Assembly (NCBI GenBank): GCA_964471215.1
Contig: CAYYFC010000029.1
Span: forward strand, 1-19,739
Source of the DNA: Archaeoglobus_B sp964471215
GTDB lineage: Archaea; Halobacteriota; Archaeoglobi; Archaeoglobales; Archaeoglobaceae
Length of the DNA: 19,739 nucleotides
Direction: 5' to 3'
Shown one piece after another: positions 1-7,648 of the stretch. The stretch's first letter is position 1, and each line of letters opens with the position of its first letter. The translations under genes and the position numbers were made by a program. The notes beneath the pieces are model-generated. The model did no database searches. It worked only from the letters and a program-made list of their open reading frames with translations, and was not told where the DNA came from.

Positions 1-131
1 AGGTTGAGATTAGATTTATAGGGAAGTAGCTAACAAAACCTTGCAATTCAAGGCGGAGATGAGCGAGGGGAGATGTTGTAGGTATTTTTAAATATTGAAT
101 TACTAGTTTAAAGAGATAAGGAAAATAGCCA

Positions 132-237
132 ATGATAAAGAGTACGATTGTCTTCAGTATACAAGCCCCGTATGAAGCCTTAGCAGTAAAGGCAGGTGGA
201 ACAGAAGAAGCTCTGCACCTTTAGCAGAGTAGTTCAC
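132..237 (+). mobile_element. IS200/IS605-type relic: TnpB C-terminal tail and right-end hairpin
   Basis: From 132 a short open frame ends at the TAG at 222-224. Its last residues (VKAGGTEEALHL) look like the C-terminal tail of IS605-family TnpB proteins. The stop codon lies inside a perfect 6-bp hairpin, CTCTGC (211-216) with GCAGAG (224-229), followed by TAGTTCAC (230-237). The order GAAG - hairpin with a CTTTAG loop - AGTAGTTCAC is the classic right end of IS605/IS1341 elements, where it also forms the 3' scaffold of the TnpB-associated omega RNA. An in-frame stop at 126-128 means almost all of tnpB is gone. I see no left end, and bases 1-131 hold no gene I can support. The right end is well supported from memory of the family; the protein tail is too short to stand alone. 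Confidence 0.72.
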
Positions 238-266
238 TCTCCCATGGTGAATCGGTTTAGCAACAT

Positions 267-277
267 ACTTAAGTATT
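267..277 (+). promoter_or_regulatory. TATA-type promoter for the MEMO/TPR operon
   Basis: TTAAGTATT at 269-277 ends 19 bases before the ATG at 297. Archaeal transcription starts about 22-27 bases after the TATA centre, so the transcript would begin at or next to the start codon (leaderless). The same word at exactly the same distance precedes the tes gene (2805-2813). Confidence 0.5.
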
Positions 278-296
278 TCTACTGAAATCATAAAGT

Positions 297-1088
297 ATGA
301 GAAGGCCTGCAGTTGCCGGGTCTTTTTATCCTTCAAGCAAGGAGTCGTTAATGGCTATGCTAAGGGAATTCGTGAGCTATAATCCAGACGAGTCGATAAT
401 AGCAAGTGTCTGCCCACACGCAGGGTATATATACTCAGGAAGAACGGCTGGGAAGGTGTACTCACTGATACCGCAGGTTGAGACCTATGTCCTCGTTGGA
501 CCAAATCATACCGGATACGGTTCCGCCGTTGCCGTATCACGCGAGACTTGGCTGACACCGCTAGGAGAGGTTGATGTTGATGTTGAATTTATAGATGCCA
601 TGCCAAAGAGAGTCGTAGACTTAGATGAAACCGCGCATAGATTTGAGCACTGTTTGGAGGTTCAGATCCCGTTCCTGCAGTATATAAACATGGGAAGAGA
701 TTTTAAAATAGTTCCAATATGCTTAGGTTTGCAGGATGAGGAAACGGCGAGAGAAGTCGCTGATGAGATATTAAAGGCAAAGGATGAAACGAAAAGAGAA
801 ATAGTTGTCATAGCATCATCAGACATGCATCACTATCTGCCCGATGAGGAATGCAGGAGGCTTGACGAGATAGTTATAAAGTCCATACTCTCGATGGATG
901 TGTCTAAGTACTACAAGACGATATATGATCTACAGGCAAGCGTCTGCGGATACGGTGCCATAGCAGTTGCCATGATCTATGCTAATAAGTTTAATGCCAG
1001 AGCTGATCTGATTCATTATTCCACAAGCGGTGACGTTGAACCGATGCACGAAGTCGTGGGATATGCTGGAATAGTATTCAGAAGGTGA
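297..1088 (+). CDS. MEMO family protein (AmmeMemoRadiSam system protein B-like)
   Basis: The 263-residue product has the full length and start of the MEMO family (RRPAVAGSFYP at residues 2-12). This is a widespread archaeal protein with the fold of class III extradiol dioxygenases. Visible family signatures are CPHAGYIYSG (H41), VGPNHTGYG (H71), ASSDMHHY near residue 175, and a C-terminal stretch with GDVEPMHEVVGYAG. H41 and H71 correspond to the metal-binding histidines known in the family. Its cellular role in archaea is not settled: human MEMO1 binds metal and the family has been linked to radical-SAM partners. The ATG at 297 fits a leaderless transcript. Only four bases separate its stop from the next gene, so the two are probably cotranscribed. 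The family call is secure; the function is unknown. Confidence 0.9.
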   Translation: MRRPAVAGSFYPSSKESLMAMLREFVSYNPDESIIASVCPHAGYIYSGRTAGKVYSLIPQVETYVLVGPNHTGYGSAVAVSRETWLTPLGEVDVDVEFIDAMPKRVVDLDETAHRFEHCLEVQIPFLQYINMGRDFKIVPICLGLQDEETAREVADEILKAKDETKREIVVIASSDMHHYLPDEECRRLDEIVIKSILSMDVSKYYKTIYDLQASVCGYGAIAVAMIYANKFNARADLIHYSTSGDVEPMHEVVGYAGIVFRR

Positions 1089-1092
1089 TTTC

Positions 1093-2712
1093 ATGAAGGA
1101 GTTAATAGAGTTCATAAAATCTCTACCCGGAAGAAGATTCATCAATGAAGTTGAAGAAATCGAAAGGAAGTTGAAGTCCGTAAAAAAGGAAGATCTGAAG
1201 GGTAAAGATGTCGAGGAACTGTTTAGGTTGGAATCAGAGTTAAAGGATATCGCGAGAAGGGCTATTAAGGAGTTGTTGAGTGATAGGGCATTCGAGTTGA
1301 TAAAGAGAATTTCGGTTATAAACTATGCCATTTTGAAAGACGCTGCAAGAGAAGTGTATCCACATTTTGAAGAATCCCTGGAAGAATTGAAAAATTTGGG
1401 TCTGGTGTGGGAGGAGGATGGATACATATTCGTTAATAAGGAAGTACAGAGGATTTTGGAAGATTTTGAAACAAGGGAATACCATAAAAAGGCTGTGGAG
1501 TATTATGAAAGACTTGGAACAAGCCTGGAGAGCCTGGCTGAGAAGTCCTATCATTGCTTAAAAGCTGGCGATATAGAGAAGTCGTTTAAGGTATTTATGG
1601 ATGCCGCAAATTCAATTTACGGCAGGCACAGGTGCGTTGAGAGGCTGATAGAAGTCGGTGAGAAGTTAATAAATAAGGTTAAGGAAAGAGATAGGGTAAT
1701 AGGGACTCTCGGTAATCTCTATCTTATTATAAAAAGATACGACGAGGCTGAGAGTTGCTATAGGGCTGTTCTGAGGGAGTATATGAAGAGCAATGATGAA
1801 AGGATTGTTGGAGTTTTGAATAACTTGGCAAACCTTTATCATGCAAAGGGAGACTTTAAAAAAGCAGAGGAGACTTATAAGGAGTGTTTGAGGATACTAC
1901 TTGAGAGGAATGAAGAGGAGTCGATGGTTAACATCCTGATCTCCCTTTCATCTCTTTACATGGACTTGAACAGATTTGACGATTCGGCAAAGTGTCTATA
2001 CGATGCTTTGAGAATAGAGTATAAAAGGTCTAAAACCGATAAGAAGAGATTGTTTAACGTTGCAACGCTTCTGAATAACCTCGGATATGTTTACTCCAGA
2101 GCCAAGAATTTCGAAAATGCTGAAAAATTCTACAGAGAAGCAGTTAAGATTTACAGAGAGCTTGTAAAGGTCGACAGAGATCAATTGAAGAATCTGATGG
2201 CCGTATTAAATAACCTGAGCTCGATATACATCAATACAAATAGGCTGGACATGGCCAGTGAGATGCTGAAGGAAGTGGAAGATTACTGGGATGAGATACC
2301 ACCCGATTTAAAGGTGAAGCTGTATTTCATAAAGGCAAAAACGCTTGAGAGAAGTGATAATAAAGAGGAGGCTATCAAGTACTATTTCAAAGCTGCCGCA
2401 CTAGGATTTTTGATATTCAGAAACCTTGGAACGAGCGCGATAAACTTCATACACTGTTTTGACAAGGTTGAAGAGCTGGGAGATGATGAAACAAAGGGAG
2501 ATGCATCGATTATGAAAAATGCAATATTAAAGCTGTATTACGGATCCAGATCAGGAATACCGAACGTTAAGTGCGGAAGACTAGGTAAAATTTTACTGGA
2601 TGCCCTAAATGGTATAAGAAAGGAAATTGAAATAAGAGATGAGATAGATATGGCAGTTTACGTGCTCACAGATGAGTTGGTTAGATCTAGGGATAATCTA
2701 TTTAAACAATGA
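1093..2712 (+). CDS. TPR-repeat protein with an N-terminal winged-helix-like region
   Basis: This is a 539-residue, Lys/Glu-rich soluble protein. Residues about 65-130 (ELIKRISVINYAILKDAAR followed by LEELKNLGLVWEEDGYIFV) resemble a winged helix of the kind that precedes TPR arrays in archaeal STAND-like proteins. From about residue 135 to 460 there are repeated 34-42-residue helical pairs with TPR consensus features (LGNLYLIIKRYDEAESCYR, LNNLANLYHAKGDFKKAEET, LNNLGYVYSRAKNFENAEKF). No ATPase motif or membrane segment is visible. TPR arrays bind partner proteins, so this is probably a scaffold or regulator. It begins four bases after the MEMO stop, with a ribosome-binding-like AGGTGAT spanning that stop. 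The partner cannot be deduced. The C-terminal ~75 residues are not TPR-like and I do not recognise them. Confidence 0.8.
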   Translation: MKELIEFIKSLPGRRFINEVEEIERKLKSVKKEDLKGKDVEELFRLESELKDIARRAIKELLSDRAFELIKRISVINYAILKDAAREVYPHFEESLEELKNLGLVWEEDGYIFVNKEVQRILEDFETREYHKKAVEYYERLGTSLESLAEKSYHCLKAGDIEKSFKVFMDAANSIYGRHRCVERLIEVGEKLINKVKERDRVIGTLGNLYLIIKRYDEAESCYRAVLREYMKSNDERIVGVLNNLANLYHAKGDFKKAEETYKECLRILLERNEEESMVNILISLSSLYMDLNRFDDSAKCLYDALRIEYKRSKTDKKRLFNVATLLNNLGYVYSRAKNFENAEKFYREAVKIYRELVKVDRDQLKNLMAVLNNLSSIYINTNRLDMASEMLKEVEDYWDEIPPDLKVKLYFIKAKTLERSDNKEEAIKYYFKAAALGFLIFRNLGTSAINFIHCFDKVEELGDDETKGDASIMKNAILKLYYGSRSGIPNVKCGRLGKILLDALNGIRKEIEIRDEIDMAVYVLTDELVRSRDNLFKQ

Positions 2713-2802
2713 ATATTTTCACTTTAAATATTTCAAAATTATATTATATATCACATTTTCAATCGTTAGATTTTGGCACAGCCTCACAATAAATGCTAAA
2801 GC

Positions 2803-2813
2803 TTTTAAGTATT
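2803..2813 (+). promoter_or_regulatory. TATA-type promoter for tes
   Basis: TTAAGTATT at 2805-2813 ends 19 bases before the ATG at 2833, matching the arrangement in front of the gene at 297. The preceding 90 bases after the TPR stop are AT-rich with T tracts and could end the upstream transcript. A leaderless transcript is inferred. Confidence 0.5.
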
Positions 2814-2832
2814 AAGACAGGCGTTTATAACA

Positions 2833-5800
2833 ATGGACATATCAGTAGGAGTTCCAACCGGAGCAAGAGAGTTTAAAGAATTAACAAAAGAGGTTAAGGA
2901 ACTGATAGAATATCCCGAGATTAGTGAGGAAGAATTTAATCAAATGTTGAAAAAAGCATCTGTTGGTTATGGAAAAGATTTGCCGCATAGAACTAAATCA
3001 CTATGCCCAGAGACTAGAAAGGTTGTGGATGCTGTTGTTTGGGAAAAGAATGGAAAGGTTTGGATTACAAAGAGATGTCCAGAGGGTCTGATCACAGAAC
3101 TCTATTATGAAGACGTAAACACTTATCAGAGGTTTAAGAAATGGCTCTTCAGTAAGAAGGTTTTAAAGACATACCACATTGACAGTAGTGGCTCCAACTG
3201 CCCGTTTGAATGTGGTCTGTGTAGGAGACATTACTCCCATACTTGTCTTCTTAACATAGTTTTGACGAACAGATGCGATTTGAGTTGCTGGTACTGCTTA
3301 CCTGGAAATGAAAGGGTGTTGTTTAAAATAGGTGATGATATAAAATTTTTGGAAATCGGTAAGGTTTCAAAGGGATTGAAATTTGATAGGAAGGTAAGGA
3401 TAGATGGATTTGAGGGCGAGTATTCGACTCCCGATAACCTAATGGTTTTAACATTTGAGAACGGAAAGGCAAAATGGACGAGGGTTACGAAGTTCCTGAG
3501 GAGATTTTATAAAGGCAAGATTCTGAAGATAAGGACGAGAGGAGGAAAGGAGGTAAGGCTGACTCCAGAGCACAGAGTCTTCGTATATGAAGGGGGTAGT
3601 GTTACCAAGAAGATGGCAAGAGATTTAAAGATAGGAGATAAGGTCATATGCCTGCTCGAATGCGAAATAACTAGTCCTTCATTAAACACTTTTAACACAG
3701 TTTGTCTCTGTAATCAAAGCTTGGAACAGGCGATACATTATGGAAGGTGTTCATATGGAGTCTGTTATCTAGCGGCAGCTCAGGGGAGCTACGATAATTC
3801 ATGGAATTCCTCATTCAGCCCCATTGAATTAGAAGATTCCGATAATGAAATCGGAACAGATTTCCATATAATCCAGGATTTTTATCTAGATGATGTCTGC
3901 GAAATAGAGTGTTATGAATACAGCGGGTTTGTATACGATCTGGAAGTCGAAAGCGAAACTCATTCTTTTGTAGCGGCAGACGGAATACTCGTAAGTAACT
4001 GTTTCTTTTACGCCAAAGAAGGACAGCCGATTTACGAACCGACGCTTGAACAGATAAGGATGATGCTAAAAAAGGCGAAGGAAGAATTCCCCGCATGCAA
4101 TGCCGTACAGCTAAGCTTGGACTACGATGAGAAGATATTGATTAAGGATGAGATGGGTTATATTCGTCCGGTAAAGATAGGTGAGTTTGTTGATGGACTT
4201 ATAAAAAATTCCAGAAAGTTTTCTCATCCCATACCTCATGAAAGAAAGAGAATTGAATCGTTTTATGCTCTGAGCATAGACGATGGATTAAATCCGAGTT
4301 TTTGTAAGATAGAGGAGGTAATAAGACATAGGAATTACGATGATATACTGGAAATCGAAGTAGATTACGGTTGGAAGGTTAGAGTTAGCAGATCTCACAG
4401 TGTTTTTAAATTCGATGGAGATTTAAAAGTCGTTAGGGCGGACGAGCTCAGGGAGGGAGATATACTCATCGGAACTCTGAGAATTCCAAACGGTAAGGAA
4501 CTAAAATACATAGATATCCTGGAGATCATATCGGATAATAGGCAAATAGCGGATGTATCTGAAAGCTCGGAAAATCATCTGAAAGCATATGTGAACTGTA
4601 GTCATATGTCATCAAAACAGCTAGAAATGGAAGATGTGATATCCGGTAATTCAAACAAATTAATTCCGGCCAATATTAAAATCTCTAAAGATCTAATGAG
4701 ATTGTTTGGATATTACGTTAGCAGAGCTGTATGTAATGGAGATTCAATCAAATTCCGTTTTGATCTGGAAGAGAGAGAGCTTGTTGATGATTGTATCAGG
4801 TGTATAAAGAATTTATTTGGAATAGATCCATATACGGAAAAGAATTACGATTTGATATCAGTTGTTATCCGTGACAGAATTCTGAGGACGATATTGAGCA
4901 CGATGTTTGGCGAAAAACCTAAAGAAAGAAGACTGTCATGGGTTATGTTTAATATAAACGACGAGTTTAAGCTGGAATTCTTAAGGACATATCTCAGATG
5001 CAACGGTGAGTTGAGGGTGGGAGGATACAGATACGAGATAATTCATAACGTGTTCTGTGATGAATTGGCAAGAGATCTAGTTTTATTACATCTCCAGCTT
5101 GGAATAATTCCAAAGATTAGAGAAGTTAAGGGATCTGGAAAGCTTAAGAAGATATTCGACGAATACGATGTGAATTACAAGGTAATCGTCGATGGCTTGG
5201 AAAATATCAGAAAGGCATCGATGTATGCTGAGCATGATGCAATCGCGAAGTTCTTAGACACAGGACGTAGGAGAGGTGTAAGATCTGTGGAGAGATTGCC
5301 TCTGAAACTGTTAAACATAAATTATAAACATAAGTCGATATCTAAGATGAAGCTAAGAGAAATTGTTGACCACATGATTGCAGACAGCGTGAAGTTTGCG
5401 GAGATCCTAAACCACATCTCCCACTCAAGCGTAGGATTCTTCAGGGTTAAAAGGATAAGAAGGGTTAAACCCAAGAGCTGCTATCTTTACGACATATCAA
5501 TTCCAGATTCTCAGGCGTTTTTTGCAGGATTCGGTCTGTTATTGGTTCATAATACCGGAGGAGAACCAACTTTAAGAGAAGACCTCATAGAAATCATAAG
5601 AATTGCTAAGGAGGAAGGATACGATCACGTTCAGCTAAATACGGATGGAATAAGACTTGCGTTTAATCCTGAATTGGTCAGGAAAATTAAAGAGGCTGGT
5701 GTGAACACGATATACCTGAGCTATGATGGCATGACACCGCTCACAAACTGGAAGAATCACTGGGAGATACCGCTGATATTTGAAAATGTCAGAAGGGCAG

Positions 5801-6765
5801 GAGGACCAGGAGTAGTCCTAGTTCCAACTGTTATAAGAAACATAAACGATCATGAGCTCGGAGCGATAATAAACTTCGGACTGAATCATATAGATATCGT
5901 GAGAGGTGTTAACTTCCAGCCCATATCGATGGTTGGAAGGGTTCCGAAGGAAGAAAGGAGGATGTTTAGGATAACGATTCCCAAGGCTTTAAAAGAAATA
6001 GAGGAGCAGACAAACGGTGCAATTTCGGTTGAGGACTGGTATCCCGTACCAATTGCCGGTCACATAGCAAGATTCTTCGATGTGCTCTTGGACAAGAGAT
6101 ACTACATGACATCGCACTTCGCATGCGGTTGTGCGACATACGTGTTCCTGGATGGTGATAGAGTTATACCTATTACGAGATTTATAGACGTTGAGGGATT
6201 CGTCGAATTTCTGCTTGAAAAGGTCGAGGAGTTTGAAAAGCTCGATAAAACGAAGAAAATAGAGAGGCTTGAATTCTTAATTAAAAAGATCGAAGAGTTT
6301 GAAAGAAAGATTAAGCTCGGAAAGGACATGATATTCAAGTTCAGGAAGTTTTACGATGAATCCAGGGCACCAAAAAGCCTAAAGATCCTTAACATAATTA
6401 AGAACGTTCTGCTTCACGGAACTTACGCAACTCTCGGCGAGTTTCACAGAAAAGCCCTTTTCCTCGGTATGATGCATTTCCAGGATGAATACAACTACGA
6501 TGTTGAGAGAACAGAAAGATGCGTGATACATTACGGAATGCCGGACGGAAGAATAGTCCCCTTCTGTGCATTTAATGTAATCCCGGAGGTTTACAGAGAT
6601 CAAATTCAGGAGAAGTACAGTTATTCCAGGGAGCAGTACAAGAAACTGCATCCTGATTGGAGTTATAAGAAGGATAAGTACTTCAGAACTAAAGAATTTA
6701 TAGAGAAGATGATGAGCAGCGAAGTCTACAGAAAGACTTACAATGTTAAGAACTATTTCGAGTGA
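2833..6765 (+). CDS. tes: Tetraether lipid synthase (radical SAM), precursor with two inteins
   Basis: The 1310-residue precursor is a radical SAM protein split by two inteins (residues 155-389 and 428-907). The joined exteins would give 595 residues. This matches the Tes/MJ0619 family, which joins the phytanyl chains of two archaeal lipids through carbon-carbon bonds to make tetraether (GDGT) lipids. Visible marks: an N-terminal cysteine-rich block (CPFECGLCRRHYSHTC, about 128-143), the radical SAM motif C148-x3-C152-x2-C390 (third Cys supplied after splicing of intein 1), T908-GGEPT for SAM binding, and later FACGCATYVF and RCVIHYGMPDGRIVPFCAFN. The extra cysteines fit the several iron centres known for Tes. 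A Lys/Glu-rich helical insert lies near residues 1119-1160. The gene stands alone with its own promoter and converges on a GGGP synthase gene, another ether-lipid enzyme. Family call strong; substrate not provable from sequence. Confidence 0.88.
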   Translation: MDISVGVPTGAREFKELTKEVKELIEYPEISEEEFNQMLKKASVGYGKDLPHRTKSLCPETRKVVDAVVWEKNGKVWITKRCPEGLITELYYEDVNTYQRFKKWLFSKKVLKTYHIDSSGSNCPFECGLCRRHYSHTCLLNIVLTNRCDLSCWYCLPGNERVLFKIGDDIKFLEIGKVSKGLKFDRKVRIDGFEGEYSTPDNLMVLTFENGKAKWTRVTKFLRRFYKGKILKIRTRGGKEVRLTPEHRVFVYEGGSVTKKMARDLKIGDKVICLLECEITSPSLNTFNTVCLCNQSLEQAIHYGRCSYGVCYLAAAQGSYDNSWNSSFSPIELEDSDNEIGTDFHIIQDFYLDDVCEIECYEYSGFVYDLEVESETHSFVAADGILVSNCFFYAKEGQPIYEPTLEQIRMMLKKAKEEFPACNAVQLSLDYDEKILIKDEMGYIRPVKIGEFVDGLIKNSRKFSHPIPHERKRIESFYALSIDDGLNPSFCKIEEVIRHRNYDDILEIEVDYGWKVRVSRSHSVFKFDGDLKVVRADELREGDILIGTLRIPNGKELKYIDILEIISDNRQIADVSESSENHLKAYVNCSHMSSKQLEMEDVISGNSNKLIPANIKISKDLMRLFGYYVSRAVCNGDSIKFRFDLEERELVDDCIRCIKNLFGIDPYTEKNYDLISVVIRDRILRTILSTMFGEKPKERRLSWVMFNINDEFKLEFLRTYLRCNGELRVGGYRYEIIHNVFCDELARDLVLLHLQLGIIPKIREVKGSGKLKKIFDEYDVNYKVIVDGLENIRKASMYAEHDAIAKFLDTGRRRGVRSVERLPLKLLNINYKHKSISKMKLREIVDHMIADSVKFAEILNHISHSSVGFFRVKRIRRVKPKSCYLYDISIPDSQAFFAGFGLLLVHNTGGEPTLREDLIEIIRIAKEEGYDHVQLNTDGIRLAFNPELVRKIKEAGVNTIYLSYDGMTPLTNWKNHWEIPLIFENVRRAGGPGVVLVPTVIRNINDHELGAIINFGLNHIDIVRGVNFQPISMVGRVPKEERRMFRITIPKALKEIEEQTNGAISVEDWYPVPIAGHIARFFDVLLDKRYYMTSHFACGCATYVFLDGDRVIPITRFIDVEGFVEFLLEKVEEFEKLDKTKKIERLEFLIKKIEEFERKIKLGKDMIFKFRKFYDESRAPKSLKILNIIKNVLLHGTYATLGEFHRKALFLGMMHFQDEYNYDVERTERCVIHYGMPDGRIVPFCAFNVIPEVYRDQIQEKYSYSREQYKKLHPDWSYKKDKYFRTKEFIEKMMSSEVYRKTYNVKNYFE
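3295..3999 (+). other. Intein 1 of Tes, 235-residue mini-intein inside CX3CX2C
   Basis: It runs from Cys155 (CLPGNERV, splicing block A) to Asn389, and the next extein residue is Cys390. Block B is visible as VRLTPEHRVFVY with T244 and H247. Blocks F/G appear as FVYDLEVESETHSFVAADG then ILVSN. The penultimate residue is Ser388, not the common His. Extein sequence resumes as CFFYAKEG, restoring CDLSCWYC. No LAGLIDADG motif is seen, and about 60 residues of low-similarity sequence (about 275-340) replace the endonuclease. It must excise before the enzyme can bind its [4Fe-4S] cluster. Confidence 0.9.
4114..5553 (+). other. Intein 2 of Tes, 480 residues with decayed LAGLIDADG endonuclease
   Basis: It runs from Ser428 (SLDYDEKILI) to His906-Asn907, followed by extein Thr908 of TGGEPT. 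Block B is WKVRVSRSHSVF with H522. Blocks F/G are CYLYDISIPDSQAFFAGFG then LLLVHN. Two endonuclease helices can be recognised: LFGYYVSRA (624-632), where active relatives usually have YYVxEG, and FLRTYLRCNG (716-725), where they usually have a D before the final G. The acidic residues are thus replaced by Arg631 and Asn724. Splicing residues look intact, while DNA cleavage is probably lost. Confidence 0.9.
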
Positions 6766-6862
6766 GTATACGTGAAAATCTTATTTAAGATGTCATCTCA
6801 GGTTTTAACGTGAAAAAATGCTGAGAGATTGATTTGCTTGGACGCTGATGATTTTGCACCAA

Positions 6863-7648
6863 TCAAAGATCTACTTCAATTACCCTTTTCTTTTCCTTAG
6901 CACCTTCTCTAACAGCCCTGACAAATGATCTTACTCTCTCAACTGCACAGTCTATCTCAAACGCCGTTCCTATTTGAACTGCGTCAGCCCCAGCCTTTAT
7001 TATATTTCTTGCCTCTTCAGGTCTTCTTATTCCTCCTGCGACAATATATGGTATTTTAATCTCATCTGCAACGGCCTTAACCATTTCAATTGGTATGTGC
7101 CCTTCTTTTGGATTGCTACCAGCATCCGTCACGACAAATCTGAATCCCATGTACTGTGCAGCAAGTGCATAAGCCACGGCGAGTTTTGGTCTGTCTCTTG
7201 GAATTAATTCAGCGTCTCCGACAAATCCAACTGTTCCACCTGGTTCAACAACTATGTACCCGACCGGTAACGGTTCAATTCCAAAACTCTTTATCAAAAA
7301 CGCAGATAGCATCTGTGCTCTTGTTATCCAGTAGGGATTTCTCGAATTAAGAAGTGACATGAAGTATAAGCCATCGGCGTATCTCGTAATGGTTCCTATA
7401 TTCCCTGGAAATAGAACGATCGGGACATTCACGTTTTCCTTTATGTTTTTCGCAACATAATCGAGTATCTCACCCTGCACACCCATGCTACCGCCTATCA
7501 GTATCAGATCTATTCCACCTTCGTTAAGTTTTATTGCGGTATTAACGGCATCATCCAATGTCCTGTAATCGAGCGGATCTATAACACCAAATACCAGACC
7601 ACCTTTTTCAAGTATTCCTTCGATTATATACCTTCTAACCCTTCCCAT
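6863..7648 (-). CDS. Geranylgeranylglyceryl phosphate synthase, group II type
   Basis: The 261-residue product is a TIM-barrel prenyltransferase of the GGGPS/PcrB family. It joins geranylgeranyl diphosphate to sn-glycerol 1-phosphate, the first committed ether-lipid step. Signatures in order: VIDPLDYRT near the N terminus, GGSMGVQ, LFPGNIGTITRYADG, YFMSLLNSRNPYW, VVEPGGTVGFVGDAELIPR, and the phosphate-binding AGGIRRPEEARN with GADAVQIGTAFE. FMSLLNSxNPYW and the long EPGGTVGFVGDA segment are typical of group II enzymes of many archaea. A. fulgidus is known to use a shorter group I enzyme. Its ATG lies 14 bases inside the upstream epimerase gene, so it is the last gene of a translationally coupled operon. 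It converges on tes with about 97 bases between stops. Confidence 0.9.
   Translation of the reverse strand: MGRVRRYIIEGILEKGGLVFGVIDPLDYRTLDDAVNTAIKLNEGGIDLILIGGSMGVQGEILDYVAKNIKENVNVPIVLFPGNIGTITRYADGLYFMSLLNSRNPYWITRAQMLSAFLIKSFGIEPLPVGYIVVEPGGTVGFVGDAELIPRDRPKLAVAYALAAQYMGFRFVVTDAGSNPKEGHIPIEMVKAVADEIKIPYIVAGGIRRPEEARNIIKAGADAVQIGTAFEIDCAVERVRSFVRAVREGAKEKKRVIEVDL

Noticed and set aside
154..336. 60-codon minus-strand frame
   Set aside because: It crosses the IS605 right end and the MEMO start in antisense and has no independent support.
3815..4096. 93-codon minus-strand frame inside tes
   Set aside because: It is antisense to intein 1 and the following extein, which are clearly coding on the plus strand.
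6766..6862. C/D box small RNA or small gene between tes and GGGP synthase
   Set aside because: TGATGA and CTGA words occur in the wrong order and spacing on both strands; it is an ordinary convergent gap.
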